Shown: positions 35,676 to 47,467 of the stretch, in pieces
How positions within the stretch are numbered: the first letter of the stretch is position 1
Layout: each line of letters opens with the position of its first letter
Origin: Prostheceraeus crozeri
Taxonomy: Eukaryota; Platyhelminthes; Polycladida; Euryleptidae
DNA length: 64,000 bases
Assembly (NCBI GenBank): GCA_907163375.1
Contig: CAJQUW010005737.1
Coordinates: 1-64,000 of the forward strand
Direction of reading: 5' to 3'
Notes under the pieces: model-generated
The model's database searches: none
The model's input: the letters and a program-made list of their open reading frames with translations, nothing else
What the model was told of the DNA's origin: nothing
Program-made: the position numbers and the translations under genes

Positions 35676-38059
35676 AAAGACGAGCGATCCTACCCGACCC
35701 GAAACCCTAACCCGAATGCTGGGGTTCGGGTAGAGCAATTGAGAACTCGGGTCGGGTAGAATTATCTCTTCTGTCTAAAACCCGAAATAACCCGAACTCG
35801 GGTTTTTTTCGGGTTAGAGCATACAAATTTTAAAAGTGTTTAGAACTTCAAAAATTATTTTCTGTGAGGTTAGTACTGTTTCATGTGTACCTGTAGTTTA
35901 ATGAAGTTTTTCAAGAAATTGTGGCTTATCACATTATTCTCATTGCGAATTATTGATCTAATGAAATACTTTGCGCTACATATTTTGCTTCTAAAACAAC
36001 GAAAGATCATTATTAAATTAATTGAATCTGTTCTTGTGGTCTCTAAAGGCCTCATTCTCATAATGACATGTAGATCGTGGCTCGCAGGATGGACGGAAAG
36101 AAATGAAATTTACTTTGAGATAAGCTTTACATAGGAACGGAAGCTTAACTATACATCAAATATTATATAATTGAAATTTTAGCATCTATCTGCAGAATTA
36201 TGTTGTTACATGTAGTGATGCAGATTAGCTGCTCGGACCTTGACATCTTCATTAACAATGAGAGTCAAAGTGTCTTAATCAGAGTTTTGAAGGAGTATGC
36301 TGCAACACCTACAATATATCGCAGTGTTGCCACAGCGGCGGAATTTTCCGCCGTGGCGGAATCGGCGGAATTCTTGGAATTTGAGAATTCCGCCGGTCCT
36401 ATTTTTTTATCATTCGGCGCAAGCTTAATTATCCTACAGGTAGCAAACGCAGATGCGGATTTTCAGCTTCTTGTCCGTGTCAACTTGCATGATGTTCCTA
36501 CAGTATTGGAACGTTTCAATCACAGATACCCGCTTCACACCTCGTCATGATTTAGCGATTTAACCATTAGATTTTCAATCTCTCAGAAATTACTTCTAAA
36601 ATCAAAACTTCTTAATGTTGTCTAGACTGTGTCATATGTGTTAACGAATCAAAGCCTGAGAGATCCTCGAAAAAATCAAAGCAATGGCATCACGTTTATT
36701 GGTGATTTCATCGGTCAGTTTGTGTTTGGATTCCTGTTACCAGTGATTTTTCTTGTTGTTTTATTGACTTACGAAACTATTTCCTCTGGGATTCACTATG
36801 TCGTTATCCGATCGTCTGCGCTTGTGCGTACTTGTGTTTGCTTTTTTATAGTACGTCTTCAATCAGGACTTCCTGATCGTTAACAGGATGAACACATACT
36901 TGTACTTAATTTGATACAATTGATCAAAATACGTACTTAAAATAGTACACTGTAATTCCTTTGCTCAAGGATACTGATTCCTAGAGATAAGAACACTGAT
37001 GGTCTGTTTCTTTTCAAAATTTAATGTTGCCACTACAGCCTTTCGACCATCATCATCACTCAGTCTGAGTATTAACGTAATTCTCTCTTTTTGTCTTAAG
37101 CTTTATATTCGTTTTTAAGCAGCATGTTGCGATTGCAATATTTGATCCTTTTGTTAAGATAGATGTTATATTTTAATACATGTTTTTTCTTATTGACATG
37201 TACCGTGCACATAGGGTGCTACCAAAGAGAACCGAAAATTATATAAGTCATTAAAATGATAAAACCTCTGTTCAAGATGTTGTCTAGCCTCTCTTACTAA
37301 TGGAATGGTCCCATCAGTAGGCCTACGTAACTCAGCATCTGTTTTGTGCTATTTTTTCAAATTGAATTACTTGATCAGTGAATTGGTAGAGTTGCAATTG
37401 AAGCATATGTGATGCGCATTAAACTCACTGCTTTGGAATCCATTACTGAATTAATGATGATAAGGTACCTATGATGGCAGGGCATGGGAAACAAAAGAAA
37501 AATCAGGTTACTCAATTTAGTATGCATCATTATTTACATAGGCTAAATTGCGTGATGTATGTGCGTGTGACTGTAAATCGATCCCCAAAATTGCTTTATC
37601 TATCTTTAATAAATCGATTCATACATAGGTCTAGGAATCGGCACACCTAGACCGTCGCGGCGGAATTCTTTCAAGTTGGCCGCTGTGGCAACACTGATAT
37701 ATCGCGAAGCAGTCGGTTTTTTTGCAAAGTTTCCGAATTTTGTCATGTATTGTAGGTTATATTACTTTCGTGGGTAATTATGCTACTTATTTAGTATTTG
37801 TTTGAATACTTTATTAGCCTAGAGAAAATAATACACTAACTACTGCGTATTTTAATAAAGTACTAAAATAATGCTACTAAAAGCTAGACTACCGCCCGGT
37901 ATCACATTAGGATCAAGCATTAGCTTTATATATAGAAACGATTCTGATTTTTCGAATATAATCGGGTCGGGTTCTGGTACTCTTTGTCGGGTTCGGATTG
38001 AAATTTTGTTCGACTCGGGAATCCGAATATTTGGAACCCCACCCGACGCTCATCTTCAC
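35676..38059. mobile_element. Outer hAT-like element, interrupted by a second hAT
   Basis: The left end AAAGACGAGCGATCCTACCC and the right end ACCCGACGCTCATCTTCAC are inverted relatives. Both are rich in CCCGA/TCGGG motifs (35690-35820 and 37950-38050). The flanks share TAGAAAGT (35668-35675 and 38060-38067), an 8-bp duplication, although the last two bases may belong to the terminus. Without the inner element it is about 1 kb and has no transposase. Its right end lies 234 bp upstream of a coding exon. Confidence 0.75.
36322..37696. mobile_element. Inner non-autonomous hAT element with perfect 8-bp duplication
   Basis: It begins CAGTGTTGCCACAGCGGCGG and ends GGCCGCTGTGGCAACACTG. The octamer ATATATCG flanks both sides (36314-36321 and 37697-37704). 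Subterminal GCGGAATT motifs recur in both orientations. It is 1,375 bp with no transposase. It sits wholly inside the element at 35676-38059, so it is the younger of the two. Confidence 0.9.
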
Positions 38060-38293
38060 TAGAAAGTGCACGTAGAAATTTGTTTGAGTGCAGTTTGACT
38101 TAGAAAATTAACTGTTGCCATCGATTAGTAATGACAAATGTTAATTATTTTCGCTCGCGCAGTATATAAGTTTTTGGGAATTTTTTTTCCTCTTCGTAAT
38201 TTCTCTATTTTCTGAGTAATTTTCTGTCGGATTTTCTGTTTCTTTTCTTGACAGACTGCGTATGGAGTTTTTGATCGATAAATTTCATTTCAG

Positions 38294-38485
38294 ATTCATA
38301 TGGAGAAGATGAACGAATCTCAAGATGAAATTAATTCCATCAGCAATGAAATAACTGAATTAGATCTTCAGCGGAACAAAGTGATAGAGGATGCGAGAGA
38401 ACAACTTCGATATATGATGAAGAGACATGGTATGCGAATCGAAGTTTCAAAAAGTTACTACGCTGCGAAGGAAGAAGTGGTTATT
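38294..38485 (+). CDS. SH3BP5-like gene, exon for the first coiled-coil
   Basis: A 64-codon exon with an acceptor TTTCATTTCAG|ATTCAT and a donor ATT|GTGAGT, phase 0 at both ends. It encodes IHMEKMNESQDEINSISNEI, then a heptad-rich stretch, ending VSKSYYAAKEEVVI. This follows SH3BP5/SH3BP5L from IQ.ELE.LN...DDIN..E.EL to EKARPYYEARR.A. SH3BP5 family proteins (worm REI-1, human SAB) are coiled-coil exchange factors for Rab11, and human SAB also docks JNK at mitochondria. The position starts at the conserved beginning of the family domain. The longer ORF running into the intron is not expected to be translated. Confidence 0.8.
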
Positions 38486-39164
38486 GTGAGTAGAAACTTT
38501 CATTGATGAGCAACGCCAACATTAATCGAAATTAGCTTCCACGTAATTCACAGGTTTCATATTTCTCAAGATTTCATTACTCGACTCAATATTTTACCTT
38601 CTCTGGTCGTGTGTAGACATTCCACCAGTCAACAATACCCACGTAAATCACTATGTTTTGCAGTGATTCTGCATGTGATGTCTCATCTCAGTTGAATTGG
38701 TAGAAGTATGATAACGGGTCCATTGGTCACCCCCTCAAGTCCCAAATTCAAACAGATGCGACAAAGGGTTCTTTTGTTTGTAATTTGAAGGTCCTCTTTG
38801 AAATTTGTGATGTCAATATGTTTTTCAGTATTCTTCATAGGGGTTATGCGATACCTATTCTATTTATTGAATCTGCTCATTTTAGTGTTCGGTTATCTTT
38901 TAAAATTAAATTGATTTTGAAATTATTTGATTTTAAACGCTGTCTATTGAAATAGAATCAATAAATAAAATAATAATGATTAAAAAATATTTAATATAAT
39001 AAAATTAATTATTGATAAATTATGAATAAATCAATATAAATGAGCCGAAGTATCTCTTCTGAATTGCTTATTAAACGACTAGTTGTATCGCGTGCTTCAT
39101 GAATGAGTGAATTAGGCCTGTTGAATTCCATAGATACCCATAGACAGATTATGTATAAATTAGA
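38486..39164. other. Intron, AT-rich
   Basis: Very AT-rich around 38890-39050; no feature recognised. Confidence 0.5.
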
Positions 39165-39280
39165 ATTCTTGGCTGATCGATCTCAATAATTGCTGATGAC
39201 CGGTTTTTGGCCGGTCGACCGATTGACTTACACCGGTCCCGCTGTACGGGCTAAACGGACCGGTCCCGGTTCCAACCCTG
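39165..39280. mobile_element. Solo hAT-type terminus rich in CCGGTC
   Basis: The stretch has repeated ACCGGT/GACCGG motifs and ends GACCGGTCCCGGTTCCAACC then CTG; the complement CAGGGTTGGAACCGG is a hAT-like terminus. The partner end was not found. Confidence 0.45.
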
Positions 39281-39465
39281 GTGCATCATGAGAGAGAATT
39301 CATTTCTTTATTTTTTTACATGATGCTCATGTGCGCTGTTTAAGGAATCCACAAATTCGAACGCTTTGTTTTTGCACATATTTTAACTGGCTGGCCTACA
39401 TGAATAACTTTTATAGATTGGAAGGAGCCAAGTAGATTGTTAGAATCTATCAAAAATTGCTTATT

Positions 39466-39510
39466 ACTGCAATATATTTCTCCTACTATCCGTAGGTATC
39501 ATCAGGCAGT
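39466..39510 (-). ncRNA. Hammerhead ribozyme, minimal PLE type
   Basis: Read on the minus strand from 39510: ACTGC (stem I, 5' strand), CTGATGA (box 1), a stem II of CCTAC/GTAGG with loop GGATA, GAAA (box 2), a minute stem III within ATATAT, cleavage triplet ATT, and GCAGT (stem I, 3' strand), which pairs perfectly with ACTGC. All conserved core positions are present. Very short stem III is the known feature of hammerheads in Penelope-like elements, where they are thought to process element RNA. A PLE coding fragment begins about 200 bp away at 39718 on the other strand. Activity is inferred. Confidence 0.7.
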
Positions 39511-39717
39511 TAGTGAAAGATTTACAGAATAAAATTTGAAATTCACATCAAGAGATAAATAAAAAGATATACAAAATATGTAAACTATGGTAAGAGAAGA
39601 GAAGGAGCTATGCGGCAGGTAGTAAAGGGTTACATAGTACCATTAGCATTTATAGTAAATGACCTGACAGGAAGAAAAAAGGGAAGAAATAGGATGTGAA
39701 TTAAAAATCTGATTACT

Positions 39718-40038
39718 GTGGAATATTATACTGTACATTATCGTTCCCATATACCTCAAGAAGCAAAACTGAACTTTATAAGAAACGAGAAAGACAGAAT
39801 AGCAGAACGATACTCGAATGATGTAATATACAAAAAATGTGAGAATAACTTGAAAAGAACTCTTCAACTTAACGGTTATCCTGATTCAATGATGAAAATC
39901 GCGAACAATAAACAAATGAAAAGAAAAAGAAAACGAAGTGAGCAGAATGTTGAATACATGTATTTCCCATTTCCATTCGTCTCCGGAAAAGTAGACAAAC
40001 AAATCAAGAACAAGGAATTTGTGTTCGCCTCCCCTTAA
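39718..40038 (+). mobile_element. PLE coding fragment between reverse transcriptase and GIY-YIG
   Basis: A 106-residue frame includes IPQEAKLNFIRNEKDRIAER, CENNLKRTLQLNGYPDSMM, a Lys/Arg-rich stretch and YMYFPFPFVSGKVDKQIKN. PLE proteins have this order after the thumb: short helices with LNF.RNE..RIAERC...E......L..NGYP, then a Y..FPFV.G......I segment. The upstream reverse transcriptase and the GIY-YIG domain are missing. The mariner at 40217 begins shortly afterwards. Confidence 0.6.
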
Positions 40039-40216
40039 GATCTCAGAAGGTAATGAGAATAAAGCAGAAAAATATAACCGCTCTTCCACGCTTGTAAATG
40101 CGATCTCCGTGATCATTAAATATTGGTTCTCCTTGCACATAATGATATGCGTCGAATAACGAAACCGGTCAGTTAATACTTGAGGTGCAATAAGCCTGAT
40201 ATCACATATGCATGTA

Positions 40217-41593
40217 CGTGGGTTGACTGAAAAGTAATGCTTCCTAGTCTCTAAATACTTATTGAAACTTCCATATATGTTCGTTTCAGAAAATATAGCT
40301 TCCCACAAGTATGCTTTATTATTATCTTCACATGGGTTGTTACTTACTTTACCGGAAATCAGTAAAATATCGATTTAAAGGTCATTATTTTTCCACGTAA
40401 TCACCACCAGTCTCTGCATTTTCTCCAACGATGCACCAGTTTACGGAAGCCATCGAGAAAAAAATCTTTATGTTGAGCTCTTGTCCATCTCCGACTTCTT
40501 TCTGAACTCCTCACTTGTTTCAAAGCGAATCCCACGGAGATGCCCTTTCAACTTCGGAAACAAGTGAAAGTCACAAGGCGCAAGATCTGGGCTGTATGGT
40601 GGATGGGAGAGGAGTGAATAATCCAGTGCACTGATGGCTTCAATGGTGGCATGGGCAGTGTGAGGTCGTGCGTTGTCGTGGTGCAATATAATCTTATTTC
40701 TCCGAACCCGACGTAATCGCGCTTTCAAAGCCTTGAGAGTTGAGATGTATCGAGCAGAGTTTATCGTCGTTCCGTGCTCTAGAAAATCGATGCGAATGAC
40801 ACCACTCACGTCCCAAAACACAGTGGCCATCACTTTCCCGGCGGATGATTGGGTCTTGAATTTTTTCCTAGTGGGGGATCCACGATAACGATATTCCATC
40901 GACTGGCGCTTTGATTCAGGTTCATAATGGTGCACCCAAGTTTCATCCGAAGTCACGATGCTGTGCAAGAATTGATCTCCTTCAGACTCGTATCGCAGCA
41001 AATTTTCTTGACAAATTCGAAGTCTTGTTTGTTTCATGTCCGGTGTGAGCATACGAGGTACCCACCTAGCACACACTTTCCGGTAGTTTAAACTGGCAAT
41101 AATGTGTCCAACACGTTCTTGAGAGATCTCTAGCACTTCAGCAGTCTCTCGCTGAGTGATTCGACGATTGTCTTGGATCATGCCATCCACCGAGTCCATG
41201 TGATGGTCATCAGTGGCACAGACAGGGCGCCCACTTCGATGTTTGTCTTCAAGATCCACCTCCGAACTTCTGCGTGCCCATCGTCAAACATTACTGACAT
41301 CCAGACATCCTGAGACATAAACATTAACCAATCGTTGATGGATTTCGACGGGAGGAACCCCTTCAGCAGTTAAAAATTCGATGACAGCACGTTGTTTGAT
41401 TCGTATCGACAACTGTGCATCATTACCCGTCATTTCAAGATTGCTCATGGTGACACAATGCACAGTAAAATGGAAGCAACAAGTTAGATAGTCACGTACG
41501 CGTAGCTATTCGATTTGAATCAATATCTATGGTCATAACGCGCGCTTAGAATGAATGACAATAGTGAAGGCATTACTTTTCAGTCAACCCACG
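40217..41593 (-). mobile_element. mariner transposon, full length
   Basis: 1,377 bp, flanked by TA on both sides (40215-40216 and 41594-41595). The terminal repeats are perfect over 24 bp, starting CGTGGGTTGACTGAAAAGTA. It contains one transposase gene on the minus strand. Both ends and the duplication are intact, and the coding region has only slight damage, so the copy is fairly young. It inserted next to PLE remnants in the intron of the SH3BP5-like gene. Confidence 0.9.
40385..41448 (-). pseudogene. mariner transposase, one nonsense codon and a C-terminal frameshift
   Basis: The ATG at 41448 starts MSNLEMTGNDAQLSIRIKQR and an HTH (AVIEFLTAEGVPPVEIHQRL). An in-frame TGA interrupts the next segment (DVSNV*RWARR, consensus Arg; about 41290). 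From 41259 the frame is open: VDLEDKHRSGRP linker, second HTH (ISQERVGHII), WVPRMLTPDMKQ, and the catalytic triad in IVTSDETWVHHYEPE, HHDNARPHTA and HPPYSPDLAPCDFHLFPKLK, with 34 residues between the last two Asp (DD34D). After EEFRK the frame shifts; the original end, ETGGDYVEK, and stop are at 40385 in another frame. The enzyme cuts and pastes the element at TA; this copy should be inactive. Confidence 0.9.
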
Positions 41594-41595
41594 TA

Positions 41596-44400
41596 TAACT
41601 GCATGTTCAAATATCGACTGTTACGACTGTTACTGGGTTCATTTCCAAGTAGTGCTTTTCCATCCGACGTTTGACTATGTTTTCCACGGGTCGATCATGG
41701 AAGTGCACTCATACTTACATTTGCTGCTGAAATATACTCGTTCGTATATGCGCCTTAATTGCTGATCGGAGCCCTGACAATTCTTGTTCATATAATTTGT
41801 ATTCCTTTAATATGTCATTTCTATGAGTATCTACCTCATCTATTTCTACTTTTACGCAGTATGGTTAACATAGATTGTTATTTGAAAATTATAGATAGTA
41901 CTAACTCTCTTCTTCCCCTGACGCAGTCTGTGTACAGACGAAAATTTGGAAATACAATTGGCATCGGCCATATTTAAATTCAACCTTAAATTATGCTGTT
42001 TCGGGAAATTACAAACTATTATGAGAAACCTGTTGTTTGAAAGTCATTCATGGATAGTGAACAAAGCCGACTAAAAATATGTAACTCCATAATTATCTGC
42101 ATTCAACTGTAAGATCTTACTTCTGCGATTGCAAGTAATTCTGTCATTACGAGACGAGACGTATATTGCCTGTATGTTTCCTGGACGCTGGAATAGAAAG
42201 CGAATGTAACATCTCAGAGCGGCTTCATTAAGATGGATTAATTCCTTCAGTCATTCATATTCACCACTATGTGATATTGTCTTCGTAAGTTGCATTTCCG
42301 AGTTACATTAGCTATCTTACATGACTCCTGATGTTCCTATCCCACAGCAGAAATCGAGAAGAGTTAACAATCGGCGCACTGATCGAACTTACTGAACAGA
42401 TAGTGTGACGATTTGTGATGCAAATACAACAGCAGAGATGATATTGAGGAGAAGGAATGCCGTTATCAAATATTCCTGCATTATTTCTCATTGAAGTTCA
42501 TTGTATTAAAAGAGCGCAACTACGCATCTCTTCATGTACGTCATTGCCATTAACAAACTCAGAATTGTACAACTTGACAATGATTCGTTAATTGGTCATT
42601 CTTGCGTCAGTCAACGCAAGTCATTGTTCTAGATTTTGGAACAGCATCTAACTGAGTCAATGATGACTGCATCACGGGCCCAGTCAACATCAGAAATTGA
42701 AATTTCAAGTTGTTTTCAAGTCAAAGAATTGCGCACACTTGCTTGTTGCTGGTGTTCAATGTCAGGAGACTGTTCATTGTATGAAATTAGCCACCGATGA
42801 ATGCGATATTGATAGCTGCCACATCTGTTGCCGTTGTTCAAGGTACCAGATTATATAGAGTACAGTAAAAACGGAGAAAAAATGAAATGAATGACGTAGT
42901 AGAACTGTCAACTTCATTTCTGTTGTACTTTAAATCAACCTCTTAGAAACTTTTACGACGGCACCGTACTTCCTATCATTGTATCAGACGAGTGAGCACG
43001 CATTTAGTGTGGAAAATCTGTCAATCACCATTCTCCATGTAACATTCAGAATGCTCACGGACCGTCGAATATGACCACACTGAGCTTCGAAATTTGTGGG
43101 CAGTGAAGTAGTTTAGACACTGTCACTCTCATCAGAAAACCAGTAATCATCCATCAGCCTAGTTCACATACTGAACACGACACACACTCCCATTTACATC
43201 AGTTTTCAGAGGATTATGAGAAATAACTGATACATACTGCAGCGCGCGAATAATCTCGCCTTCTTCCTTCCTTCAATCTCAGCTGACATGAGCTGTTTTG
43301 GCGATGTTCGTTTGCTTCCATCCTATGGCCATAAAGACTCTGAGTAGACTATGTTGCGTGATTGTTAAACTATTTTAAACTGAAGTATCATTTGTTTTGA
43401 AGCCGAGAATCGTAAGTGATAATCGAAATGAGACTTAGAAATTAGAACCTGCTGTGCAGACCCGTTTTTCTATACCTGCACCCATCCCGTACACGTATGT
43501 GAACATTGATTTGAAAGCAGAGCAGCATCGAGATTACCGTCGATTTCATTGAAAACTCCCAGAACATGGGACACAAAACATTCGGGAAGCAAGGGCATTT
43601 ACACAGCTTTAAGCCGATCAAACAATAGGAAACACGAATCAAGCCCTGCTCATGAAGAGTAGCGTCCGGAAGGATGAATTACTTTATCTAGAGTCCTCTA
43701 GTATCACAGTTGACAGGCAACACAGCTCCTATATTACTCAAGTCTCCATAATAAAACCTATCACTACCAACGGCTGCTGACAACTTTCCACAACCTGAGA
43801 AGGTCGCAGGACGCCGAAAGCCGTCATACTTTTTATAAGGAAAAAACTGCCAAATCGAACTCCAACACCTTTCATTTCTTTCCGAGAAGTCTCTAGGGTC
43901 AAAATGACTTCTACATATAATAGACCTCAAACAAAAGCAAAACAGTTAAAGTGCGTAACAATATGTGTTAATTGAAAAATCATATCGCGCCCCCCACTCT
44001 CAAATATTTTATTCAAACAGCTTCATGCCTTGAATTGTTTGTAATGTTGTACTCCTGTTGGTATGAAATAAAACATTGAAAAGCATCGGATGACAGTGTA
44101 AACTATTTCCCCAAGAGCTGTCGTTGAACCGAATAAATTCGATACTGTTGTGTTAGTCATACAAAAGTTTGCGCCAACCAAGTGAAATTAGTTCGAGGAT
44201 TATTTCCGTTGTACAAAAGAAGGATAAAATGGTAGCTACTTTGTGATGGGGGGTGGCGTCACGACGATGTTTCCAGTGCAAATTCGATGGTGGGCTTTTC
44301 GATTATGATCCATATATTATATGGATATATTTCAGACAATTTCTTGTATAGAGAACTATTTAACTCCAATCGAGGGCCGCGGCCCACGAGCACTTATTTG
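41596..44400. other. Intron, unrecognised
   Basis: Only short ORFs with no family likeness. Exons for the central SH3BP5 domain would be expected somewhere in this or the following region but were not found. Confidence 0.4.
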
Positions 44401-44519
44401 AGATAATGGACATTCATTTTGATGAGCGTGACGTGACCTCGAATTTGGACTACCATGCAACATTTACAGATTCACTGTTTGTCGATAACTCACGCAAAGA
44501 AAGACTCGACACAATACAT

Positions 44520-44685
44520 TCAATTTGAAATGTGAATGGAGTTTTGAAGACAGAGTTCCTGTCGGTGTCTCTAAATACCGACGTTGATTTCGCTTATCGA
44601 AAATACTACAGTGAAGAACACAGATTATCCTGTGCGACGGTGTTGGAGCCGAGACTTGACGACCCGTTTTATTCTATTTAGATTA
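44520..44685 (+). pseudogene. Possible hAT transposase fragment
   Basis: A frame of about 50 codons contains YYSEEHRLSCATVLEPRLDD followed by PFYSI and a stop. The ATVLEPRLDDPFY piece resembles the (A)(T)LLDPRFK..F block that precedes the dimerisation domain of BED-type hAT transposases. The rest of the gene was not identified. Alternative: chance likeness. Confidence 0.35.
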
Positions 44686-45235
44686 TGTTCGACATTCCCT
44701 TCAGATTTTTATTAGTCTATCAAAAAATTACAACATTGAGAAAGCATTGTAGAAATTAACAGTTTAAATCACGTGACCTATTGGCGAACAGATTCATCTT
44801 CAAATCTTTTCATGCGTTTGACAGAGACTTGTGTTCAAATATACAAAGTTACTTTTCGTTTAGCGATGGCAAAAAAGTTGAGGTACTCAGAATAGACCGA
44901 TCGCAAGCCAATGACGAACGGGTGGGCTTCATCGGGTGCTTTGCTATCCGGATGGCCGGTATACCTACCGCAGGCTTTGTAAGAAACAAGAAGTCCGAGT
45001 GATGTCCACGGTAAGTTGCAGAGACGCCGGCCTAGCCCGGACGGTCTTGATGCGTGTGAATTTCCGAGTCTAGCGATTCCTCAAAAAGCCGAAAGTAAAG
45101 GGACTTCCCGGGCTCGCTATCCGCTGTTTGCAGATTTGTAAACTGTTTAAATGACGCCGTTTGTCTTTACAACACCATATAGCTCATTTACTTTCTGTTT
45201 TAAATTTGTTTCCTGTGTATGTTCCATTCTACTCA

Positions 45236-45480
45236 GGCCAAGAATACTCAATCAAAGTTTTACAACGACGCAGTATTACTCCGCGATGCGTGCGAAGGAA
45301 AACCTTGCACTTTAGTTAATTACGGCGGAAGAGCTTCAAAAAGAGGACGCGGAAAGTATAAAACGTAATTTTAGCGTGGATGGAGCAGATCAACTTTGGT
45401 ACGCCAGAAGGACAGAGATGCCTAAGAGATGTAGAGCGTTATTGGGATCAGTACCTGAAGGCTCGTCGGAGTAAGTGAAT
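45236..45480 (+). other. Candidate coding exon, frames conflict
   Basis: A strong polypyrimidine acceptor (TTCCATTCTACTCAG, then GCCAAG at about 45239) and a consensus donor GTAAGT (about 45471) bracket the segment. The frame from the acceptor reads AKNTQSKFYNDAVLLRDACE and on to RGRGKYKT before a stop. Another frame ends INFGTPEGQRCLRDVERYWD then QYLKARR. One extra base in an A run would join the two. The first part weakly resembles the SH3BP5 segment after ARPYYEARR (T.K..RFE.A......A.E), with matching phase 0, but the rest does not. It could be an unrelated gene piece or a transposon relic. Confidence 0.3.
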
Positions 45481-45699
45481 GTTGTTTTAGTGGTCTTCTC
45501 ATAGCTAGCTCACCTTTTTTAGTTTTACCATTTTTTCGCTAATCTATTTAAGCAAGGACGGAGCTTTTTCTCAAATTACGATAGGAGGGGTCACTGAAGA
45601 TTCAAAAATTCGAATTCGCCTTCATTTGACCTGAAAATGAATGAATTCACTAATATTTACATTAAAAAGATATTATATATGCTTAATGTCTTATACTTG

Positions 45700-46540
45700 T
45701 CCTCAGAGCAGGGCGGCGGAACTCAGGGGGGGGCACCGGGGCAAAAAATTTACTCATAATTTTAAAAATTTTAAGCATTTCATTCAAAATGTTCTAACAT
45801 TTGTTATCATAAAAGACAAGCAATGAGGCTCCAATGAGTTCTGCCAGTACAGAATGAACATCTTCTTCTCTCAGAAGAACAAAATCAGACTTGCGAAGCA
45901 ACACTGAGAAAAGATTGAACGCCTCTGCCTCAGAGTATTATTTGAAGCAGCATATTGACAAAAAAAGAGGAGAAAAATATCAGTTAACGCCTTGAAAGGT
46001 TCGTGACAACTTTAGAATGACCGATACAAATTGCATTCAGCTCTACTCATGATTGATGGAAGTGTCATGATTGTTTACATAAATGGGTGAAAAATTGCCC
46101 TACCGTAAGTTTAACATGAAATTGTTGCTGCATTGGCAAAAAATTGTCATTCACACATTTTCATATAAAATGTTTTGTGTCTGGTGGTCTTCAAAAGCCT
46201 TGTGAACATAGGATGAAGAATATGAGGTTTGGGGCAATGCGCAAAGTTCAAAGTTTTTGATTTTTGCCGATAAATCTTCCTGCCAACTACACTTCCGTAT
46301 TCACAGCTTCCTAATGATAATTGTTTAGTGGAATTCGCCTTAACTTAGTTGAAACGATGAATGGGTACAATAGCAGAAGAGACCAAAGCTGGGTTCGAGT
46401 TGAGGCATTTTCTATGGATTGGCGACAGAAAGACGCAGCTTCAGATCAGTCCAGTGGGAGAGGTTCTGCTGTCAAAAAGAACGAGAAACTTTGTTATTCG
46501 GAGGGTCTAAATTTGATGTTTTGTTTCTCTAAGATGATTA
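45700..46540. other. Unrecognised; possible hAT-like left end
   Basis: A CAGGGCGGCGGAACTCAGGG terminus at 45707 with a following poly-G resembles the ends of the hAT MITE at 57253, but no right end was found. The open stretch near 45890-46010 (SASEYYLKQHIDKKRGEKYQ) shows no assignable homology. Confidence 0.3.
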
Positions 46541-46559
46541 ATAGGAATAGGCAATTTTA

Positions 46560-47260
46560 TGAACCTTACTCCTGACAGGGCCTATTCGATTCATAAATGC
46601 TCTTATCAAAAGGATTCACAAAAAGCTCATTCCATTTCATGTCATTTTGACATAGAGCTGCGACATGAGGAAGTATACCTCAACGCATGGTCTTTACATG
46701 GCCTGAATCCACGTAGGTGTGTGAAACGATGTTGTTGTTTTAACCCGGCTCCTGTCCAACGATTGAGTCCTTCTCAAGACAATACGAAGCGACAAGACCA
46801 CCCAGGTAAGGCAAATACATTGCCTACTGCTGAAGAGATGACCAGTACTTCCGATACCCGGAACCGAGGTGCTACAATCCTCCAAGACAAGCTGTTTCAC
46901 ATAACAGGGCCGGTGAGAGTGCAAGTGGGAGGGCAGAATCCCGAAATGGTCCCAATCCCACACTCCTGTACCTGCGAAGAGGGGCGGCGGCCATCGCGTA
47001 GAAGTAGCTGGAGCGGTTCAAGAGAAGCATAGCCAGATATAACACAGGGAGGAGGCTCAAAGAGCTTTGTTGCATATCCCAACAGCTAAGATTCGGCTGT
47101 CAGGATCCTTCGCAACATCAACTTAGTACAGCCACTGAGGAGAGGCAATGAGAATAATACATCAAATTGCCAACACCACAGCTGCAGTGCAAAATACCCC
47201 TTTTAGTCGCCTCTTACAGCACGCAGAGGAACGTCGGTCATATCAGTCTCCGGAACAGCA
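46560..47260 (-). repeat. Probable repeat-derived block, class unknown
   Basis: The minus strand begins GCTGTAAGAGGCGACTAAAA near 47220, a motif I associate with 5' regions of dispersed retroelement families in several invertebrates, and continues with a more GC-rich, low-stop stretch to about 46560. Plus-strand ORF 46559-47032 and the minus-strand ORFs overlap, and none has a recognisable domain. I treat it as repeat-derived from recollection of the motif only; a similarity search is needed to confirm it. Confidence 0.3.
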
Positions 47261-47467
47261 CGGGAAGCAAGCGTCTCTCCTCGTTGTCCATCACTCCCTT
47301 GAGAGCATCTTATCAAGATGCAGTTGGGTCCATATCAATAGAATAAGATGGCACTAATTTCTGCCAAATTCATCATGATAAGATTTCGTTTTATGGCATC
47401 CCCAACCTCTAATCGTGATGGCAATTCCGCGTCAACTAGATGAAATATAGTTATTGAACAACACAAC

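Noticed and set aside
46559-47032. 157-codon ORF as a host gene
   Set aside because: Several overlapping open frames on both strands, no domain, and a motif on the other strand that suggests a dispersed repeat.
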